A stretch of 11,429 bases of DNA from Spirogloea muscicola (lineage: Eukaryota; Streptophyta; Zygnematophyceae; Spirogloeales; Spirogloeaceae). Position numbers and translations under genes: made by a program. Positions 6,766 through 11,429 of this stretch are shown piece by piece. Each line of letters begins with the position of its first letter. Within the stretch, counting starts at the first letter, position 1. The DNA is taken from positions 107,001-118,429 of the forward strand of contig WELB01000233.1 in NCBI GenBank assembly GCA_009602725.1, written 5' to 3'. The notes below the pieces were generated by a model. That model was not told the origin of the DNA. It saw only the letters and a program-made list of their open reading frames with translations, and made no database searches.

Positions 6766-9700
6766 TTAGGTCTGAGCAATACGTCTTGTTGTATCGTACA
6801 TGTATTTCTTGAAGCTAAGCAGTAAACTATTGCCTCCAGCTGCTGTTAAATCAGCAGCAACCGGAGCCTGAATGCCATTCTTAAAGTACACCTACAGATG
6901 TTTTCCATCACCAGTAGGTTAGAATGTCTCCAAATCAGCCTTCTACAAGGAGAGTTGTTGTCTATGTGCGGTGCACCTACAGTGACTTAATATCACATGT
7001 TCACAAATCTCTTTCAGAATCGCATATGAGCTGTTTACCTTGAATTTGCCAGACTTTCCAAAGGAAGATACAATCACTCCAATTTCACCTGCTTGACATC
7101 AATCGTATCAGAGGACCAGTATAGTAGATGGGTACATCTGGTTATAAAGCAGGTAAATCAGGGGCAAATTGTATAGGGTATGTATCGCAGATGCTGTCTT
7201 ACCATTGCCTGAGGTTACGCGAAGGCCGACAAAGAGAGAGATGTCTGTCTCCTTCTTGAAGAGGCCCCGGCCAATCACATTGTTCCCATCAACATACTGC
7301 CCCTCCGGATCACACAATCCCTATCAGCTTGCTGGCCCATAAGCTCTTCCCAGGCTGTCTGAGATTGCAGTTGCAAGGGAGCAGCAAGTGTGTCTGGCAA
7401 GCAAGCATCTGACCTACTTATCCTGCAATTGGCTGCTCAAATAGATAGATGCCTGAATTGATAAGGGTACAACTGTGCCCATGGTCAAAGTAGAAAGTTT
7501 ACTCTGTCAATGACGCCTTCCCGTGTCTTTTCTTTAAAAATACAAAGCCTCTGTAGAGCACCAATGATGAGCAGCAATTAGATAACAGCACCACCACATA
7601 CTCGAAGTATTATCACCTTTAATTAAGCGCATATCAGGATTCCTACAGTTTCAACCTAGCAGCAGCATTCAAGCAACTGATATTTAGCTACCTGCATTGT
7701 GGCCTTGTCGGATGGGTCTACGAAGGCTAACAGCTTGCCATGCAGAGCGAGCCGACAAGTGCTGCTATCTGTCGATCGTACTTAGGAGACCAACACTTCA
7801 GCACAGCTGGTAGAAATGCAGTGCATCATGAATCATTCACAATATATGCAACAACAACAAGCTGCTCCTCTCTACAAGGATACGGGTGTCAGTGTCCAGT
7901 CTTGAGCCAATAATGAGAGCATCCGAAGGACAGGTAATCTGCAAGTAGATACATAACCTCTTAGCATCTGACAGAGAGAAATACCACCTAGATCACCACA
8001 ACACTTGCAAAGATTTACAAAGCTCAGAAGAGGATTTACAAAGCTCAAACAAAGCACCAAGTGTTAGGTGAAGTCTGCACAGTAGTTCACAATGAATGGC
8101 ACAGTACCAAGTACTACAACTTCCTGCAATCTTACATCCCCGCAAGGTGCACGCTACAATATTGTCCTAATGTAAACAACCATCCACTACCAAGACTGAC
8201 TGGCAAGCAAGCACACTCTCACTGGTGTTTGAAATTCAAGCAGTGCGAACTGCTTGAGGGCTTCCATTGCACACAAATCATCACCTGAGGAAGGATGCGG
8301 AGGTGTCAACATGCCAGCAAGAAGAGGTGGCAGCACGTGAGTCTAGCTGGCATCGTGGGCAGCAATCTGAAGAGATGCTAAAATTTGGAGCAATTGCAAT
8401 TGTCAAGGACTTTGCAACGTACTTGCGCAGTCTGCTGTTCTATCCTCCTCTCCGACAAGCTCTGCCTTTGAGACATAAGGAGCAACAAAGCGAGACTCCA
8501 TCAGCATCGCGGACGCACTTGCTGCATCTTCGACATCCTGGAAAGACACGGACAGCACCAGCTCTATTCTTTTGCTTATTCTTCAAGAGATCCCAAAGCG
8601 AGGAGCTGCGACCATTCATGGGCCAGCCACACGTACTTGATGAGCATAGTCCCTGGCAAAGTCAAACGACGCACCTGCATCACGTCAACCAAAAGCTAGT
8701 GAGGAGGAGTAGCCCTTGTGGGGATACCATTGAATAAGAGACATAGTAGAAACACAAGCATCAGCGTTCGCCATGAAGGGAGACAGCATGAACCTGGCAG
8801 TTGACTGTTGGAGCACGATGCCGGAACTCTGAAGAAGGACACTTGCGCAACCACTGTGGTATGGCCAGCTGTGACTGGCATTCACACCCAGCAACAATCC
8901 ACAACCAATTGAGCTGCAACTTCAAGCAACTCTCCTCCTGAAAATACTGGTCTTTCTGGTGGTGCCAAGCCTGCAAGATGAAGCACTGCGGTAGGAAAGC
9001 TCACTGTGCAGCTTGCTCTTTGATGAGATGGCTCCTTTGAAGAACCGCACTTTTTGGACCTCCGCCAGTGCTCCCTTTGCAGTGGGCACGCTTCCAGGAT
9101 CTGCCTGCAACAGGGCGTGCTCAATGCAATGGTCATGGATGACGGCACTCACTTTGTGGTTGGCAGGCTCTGTCACATGCAGGCTTTATGATGCTCACGG
9201 AAGGAACACAAGGAGTACTGCCAGACTGCTCAAAATATAATAGCACCTGCACCTAAAGAGTCATAGGAGGTAAGAGTTATCTTACCGCGATCCCCCGCTC
9301 CAGCAGCTTTGCATCCAGTTGTGTCACACAGATGCCCACTCTGTCCCCCTGCGCATCATTTGTACCTACGTACATATGCCTTGTCAGCTTCCTGCTGGCA
9401 TCGGTTGACCAGATGTGCAAGTCAGCAAAGCCTTTTAATAAGCTGCAGGGAAAAGAGGCTACCTTTATGGCTGTCGTGACTGGACGATGGAACATCTGCA
9501 TGCTTTTTATCTGCATCAGTCAACACACATCCAGATTCTTTACAGGTCACAGAAGTATTGGTACTCGGCACCTCATATGTCTGTCGTCTTCATCAATGAC
9601 CAGACAATTGCATTCAGGAGAGATTGACCTTCCAACCTTGCGCAGAAGCTTGAGGGCTGGAAGCTCAATCGTCTGGTTGATGGAGGCACGGCCTCTTAGG

Positions 9701-11381
9701 ATGGTGCCCGTCAGAACAGTCCCCTGCAGCCCGTGCGTGGGACCATGAGAGTCGAGCTTTAATATTTGCGCCTCATTTGAGTGCACAAGACCCATTTCAA
9801 TATAGGAAGGCCAGGACTCCTCTACGTGCATGGGATACAGGCAAGACAGTGACCTGGTCCTGCCTACAGTTATGCTCACCTGTCCACGGATGAGGAAACA
9901 ATGGTCCACCGAGAACATAAATTGGCCTGCATCACTGCGCTCAATGTCTGCAGCAGCGAATTTCAATGCCCACAGAAACGAAGGGTCCTTTAGATACTAT
10001 CATGCGTACTATTTTGAGGGATTAAGGTTTAGGGTTTAACGTTTAGGAATTAAGGGTTAGGGTTTATGCTCAAGCATGTACCCTCCCATGGGTACATGCT
10101 TACATGCTCAGATTTAGGGCTCAGGGTTTAGGCTGGTAATTAGGCAGACATAATGTGTATACTTTGGAAGTAGTTTGAAGGTATCAGTGTGTATTACCCT
10201 GCACACATGCAGAGAGCTCATGCACAAGGTTGTGCAGTCCTTGAGCAGCGTTGCCTTCGCCGGTCCTTTCAGCCCCGCCAGGACAAGCCGCAACGGCCAC
10301 CATGGCACAATCTGCAAACTTGGTCCCCTTGAAGGTGGCCCGCAGCCGCTTCTTCGTCTATTGCAATGGGCGACAACAAGTAGGACTACACTGGATCAGC
10401 AACAAACTTCTGATTGTCCGTTTGCAAGTATTAAGAACACTGGGTAAACGGAAGAGTCACAGAGCTTTGGCCATTTCTGCTCACCTTCTCAATGTGAGCA
10501 GCTCTTGTGGCCTCCGGAAGCAAATCCTGCAGACAAGCATGTATGATGAAGGCGGCGCAGAGAAGCTCATTGACAAGAATGGCGTAGGCAATCTTTGGAA
10601 GGTTCAATAGACTGCGTGATGACAGCAACCCCTGCCTGACAGCGACCAGTCCTGTCTCCGTGAAGCCTTTGATCGCACAGCCACGAGAGTTGGAGGAGGA
10701 GGAGGTATCGTACGATTTTGTTGAGTACGACAACCATGTTGCGCGTCGGAGAGATCTCTCCGACCACAATGCACTGCTCGCAGGCGCAGTCGCCGTCAGC
10801 TCAAAGCAGTATTGCCCGCTTGAAAAGCACATAGCGTGTGAAAGTACGACCACGCATCCATCGCATCATTCCCACCTCGGCGGTCTGCGTCTGCACGCCC
10901 TTGGTGACGTCCACCACCAGCATCATGACATCGATGATCTGAGCGCCTGCCAAGGATGGCGCGCACGAGCACCCGCTTCTGCCGTGAGCGCACCTCGCCG
11001 GCTGGCGGCGCAGCTGGAGGCGCGAGGATGGGAGGGTAATGAGCGGAGACCGCCGATGATGGTGCGGATGAGGGAGGCGTGGCCGGGGCAGTCGACGAGC
11101 GTGAACTGCAGCTGGTCGTACGGGAGGCCCGCCAGGTGCTCCGGCAGCGGCACCTGCGGCGGCGGCGGCGGCGGCGTGGCCGGAAGGCCGGAGACGACCA
11201 AGCGTCAGAGCAGGCAGCCGCGCAGCACGGCCGGGCTGGAGCGGCCCGTCCCATCGCAGGCAGCGGCGCGGCGGGCAGACCGTGAAGGAGGAGAAGCCGA
11301 GGTCAAGCGTGATGCCGCGCTCCTGGCTCTGCGGGTGCTTGTCCAGCGCCGCCGTCGACAGCGCCGTGCTCAGCGCCCGCG
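6766..11381 (-). CDS. EEFSEC: Selenocysteine-specific elongation factor eEFSec (21 exons here, first coding exon beyond right edge)
   Basis: Translational GTPase that brings Sec-tRNA(Sec) to ribosomes at UGA codons with SECIS/SBP2. Exons in transcript order: 11381-11281, 11153-11051, 10946-10876, 10773-10714, 10526-10485, 10357-10198, 9947-9880, 9723-9637, 9510-9463, 9348-9286, 9104-9005, 8874-8794, 8674-8637, 8537-8423, 8284-8223, 7938-7884, 7768-7692, 7550-7503, 7296-7203, 7088-7039, 6891-6766. All introns are GT-AG and phases agree, giving 548 residues plus stop. Motifs: DKHPQSQERGITLDLGFS (switch I), VDCPGHASLIRTIIGG (G3), VVVLNKI joined to DLLPE (G4), VAVAACPGG (G5), FSVDHCFLIRGQ and GTVLTGTILRG (domain II), MQMFHRPV, GDRVGICVTQ, VRFFKGAISSKSKLHIT (domain III), LIIGSRLDTDTHSSTCRLALHG, VIGRGLFKKETDISLFVGL, GVIVSSFGKSGKFK and LLLSFKKYMYDTTRRIAQT (domain IV). 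The P-loop exon is missing. The C-terminus is shorter than in mammals. The 8794 donor has an in-frame alternative at 8806. Confidence 0.95.
8012..8047 (-). repeat. 15-bp direct repeat (21-bp period) in an eEFSec intron
   Basis: A 15-base word at 8012-8026 recurs exactly at 8033-8047, both inside the intron 8222-7939, the largest intron of the gene in this window (284 bases). Probably a local duplication. Confidence 0.8.
10017..10066 (-). repeat. Telomere-like tract A in an eEFSec intron
   Basis: About six to seven degenerate TTTAGGG units on the + strand (TTTAGGG, GGGTTTA, GGGTTAGGG and variants), in the intron 10197-9948. Read in the direction of transcription the strand is CCCTAAA, the same orientation as both RRP41 intron tracts. 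Confidence 0.78.
10072..10101. repeat. Perfect 12-bp inverted repeat with 6-base loop between telomere-like tracts
   Basis: Arms 10072-10083 and 10090-10101 are exact reverse complements around a 6-base spacer. Telomere-like tracts lie on both sides (10017-10066 and 10113-10132), all in the eEFSec intron 10197-9948. A hairpin could form in DNA or in the intron RNA; no function can be assigned. Confidence 0.85.
10113..10132 (-). repeat. Telomere-like tract B in the same eEFSec intron
   Basis: Two to three TTTAGGG-type units (TTTAGGG, CAGGGTTTAGG) beyond the hairpin, same orientation as tract A. Confidence 0.65.
11157..11176. repeat. (CGG)n microsatellite at an eEFSec acceptor
   Basis: Uninterrupted CGG repeats on the + strand, i.e. 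CCG on the transcribed sense strand, run directly up to the acceptor at 11154, where a pyrimidine tract would be expected. RRP41 intron 1 also has GCC-rich sequence and a CCGCCGCAG acceptor. Confidence 0.85.
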
Positions 11382-11429
11382 CTGCACCGCGCCAGCGCCG
11401 CGGCAGCGGGGCCTCAGCTCGCGGCGGCC
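11382..11429 (-). other. Part of eEFSec intron 1
   Basis: The 48 bases upstream of the first visible eEFSec exon do not encode the expected GHVDSGK P-loop and end in a GGTGCAG acceptor, so they are read as intron. The start codon and P-loop exon should lie just beyond the window. Confidence 0.65.

Noticed and set aside
8882-9148. eEFSec exon 9104-9005 joined to a downstream acceptor near 8966
   Set aside because: The implied 34-base intron is too short and the resulting protein loses the conserved HIT-GH block, which the acceptor at 8874 restores exactly.
10796-11254. Continuous - strand frame of 152 codons across the eEFSec 5' part
   Set aside because: It runs through introns in changing frames; only the spliced model gives the conserved GTPase sequence.

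Overview
The window is nuclear DNA of a unicellular green alga (Chlorophyta, probably a Chlorella-like trebouxiophyte). The grounds are: conserved genes cut by many short GT-AG introns (about 90-280 bases); an animal-type cryptochrome/(6-4) photolyase next to a selenocysteine elongation factor, a pairing known in green algae but absent from land plants, which lost selenocysteine; TTTAGGG-like telomere-type repeats; a UGUAA poly(A) signal; and GC-rich coding starts. The clade is inferred; no marker here fixes genus or species.

Layout. (1) 1-1110, + strand: last five exons of an animal-type cryptochrome/(6-4) photolyase, cut by the left edge. (2) 1772-3998, + strand: complete ten-exon RRP41 (RNase PH-like exosome ring subunit); the spliced frame is 244 codons plus stop, almost exactly the family length. 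(3) 5050-5901, + strand: complete intronless ECH1-type dienoyl-CoA isomerase of 283 residues with an AKL peroxisomal C-terminus. (4) 11381-6766, - strand: eEFSec, the selenocysteine-specific elongation factor; 21 exons and the stop are here and only the first coding exon (with the P-loop) lies past the right edge. ECH1 and eEFSec converge on an 860-base interval; about 1.05 kb lies between RRP41 and ECH1, and about 0.66 kb between the cryptochrome and RRP41. I recognise no further genes in those gaps.

The four genes do not form one pathway: they serve DNA repair/light sensing, RNA decay, peroxisomal unsaturated fatty acid oxidation and selenoprotein synthesis. No novel defence or mobile system is visible. 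The points worth a second look are the RRP41 active site, which keeps phosphorolysis-type residues that animals lost; degenerate telomere-like tracts inside three introns, all in the same orientation relative to transcription, one with an embedded 12-bp perfect hairpin; an eEFSec C-terminus shorter than the mammalian one and lacking its basic stretch; a 90-codon open stretch in frame after the RRP41 stop; and small perfect tandem duplications in introns.
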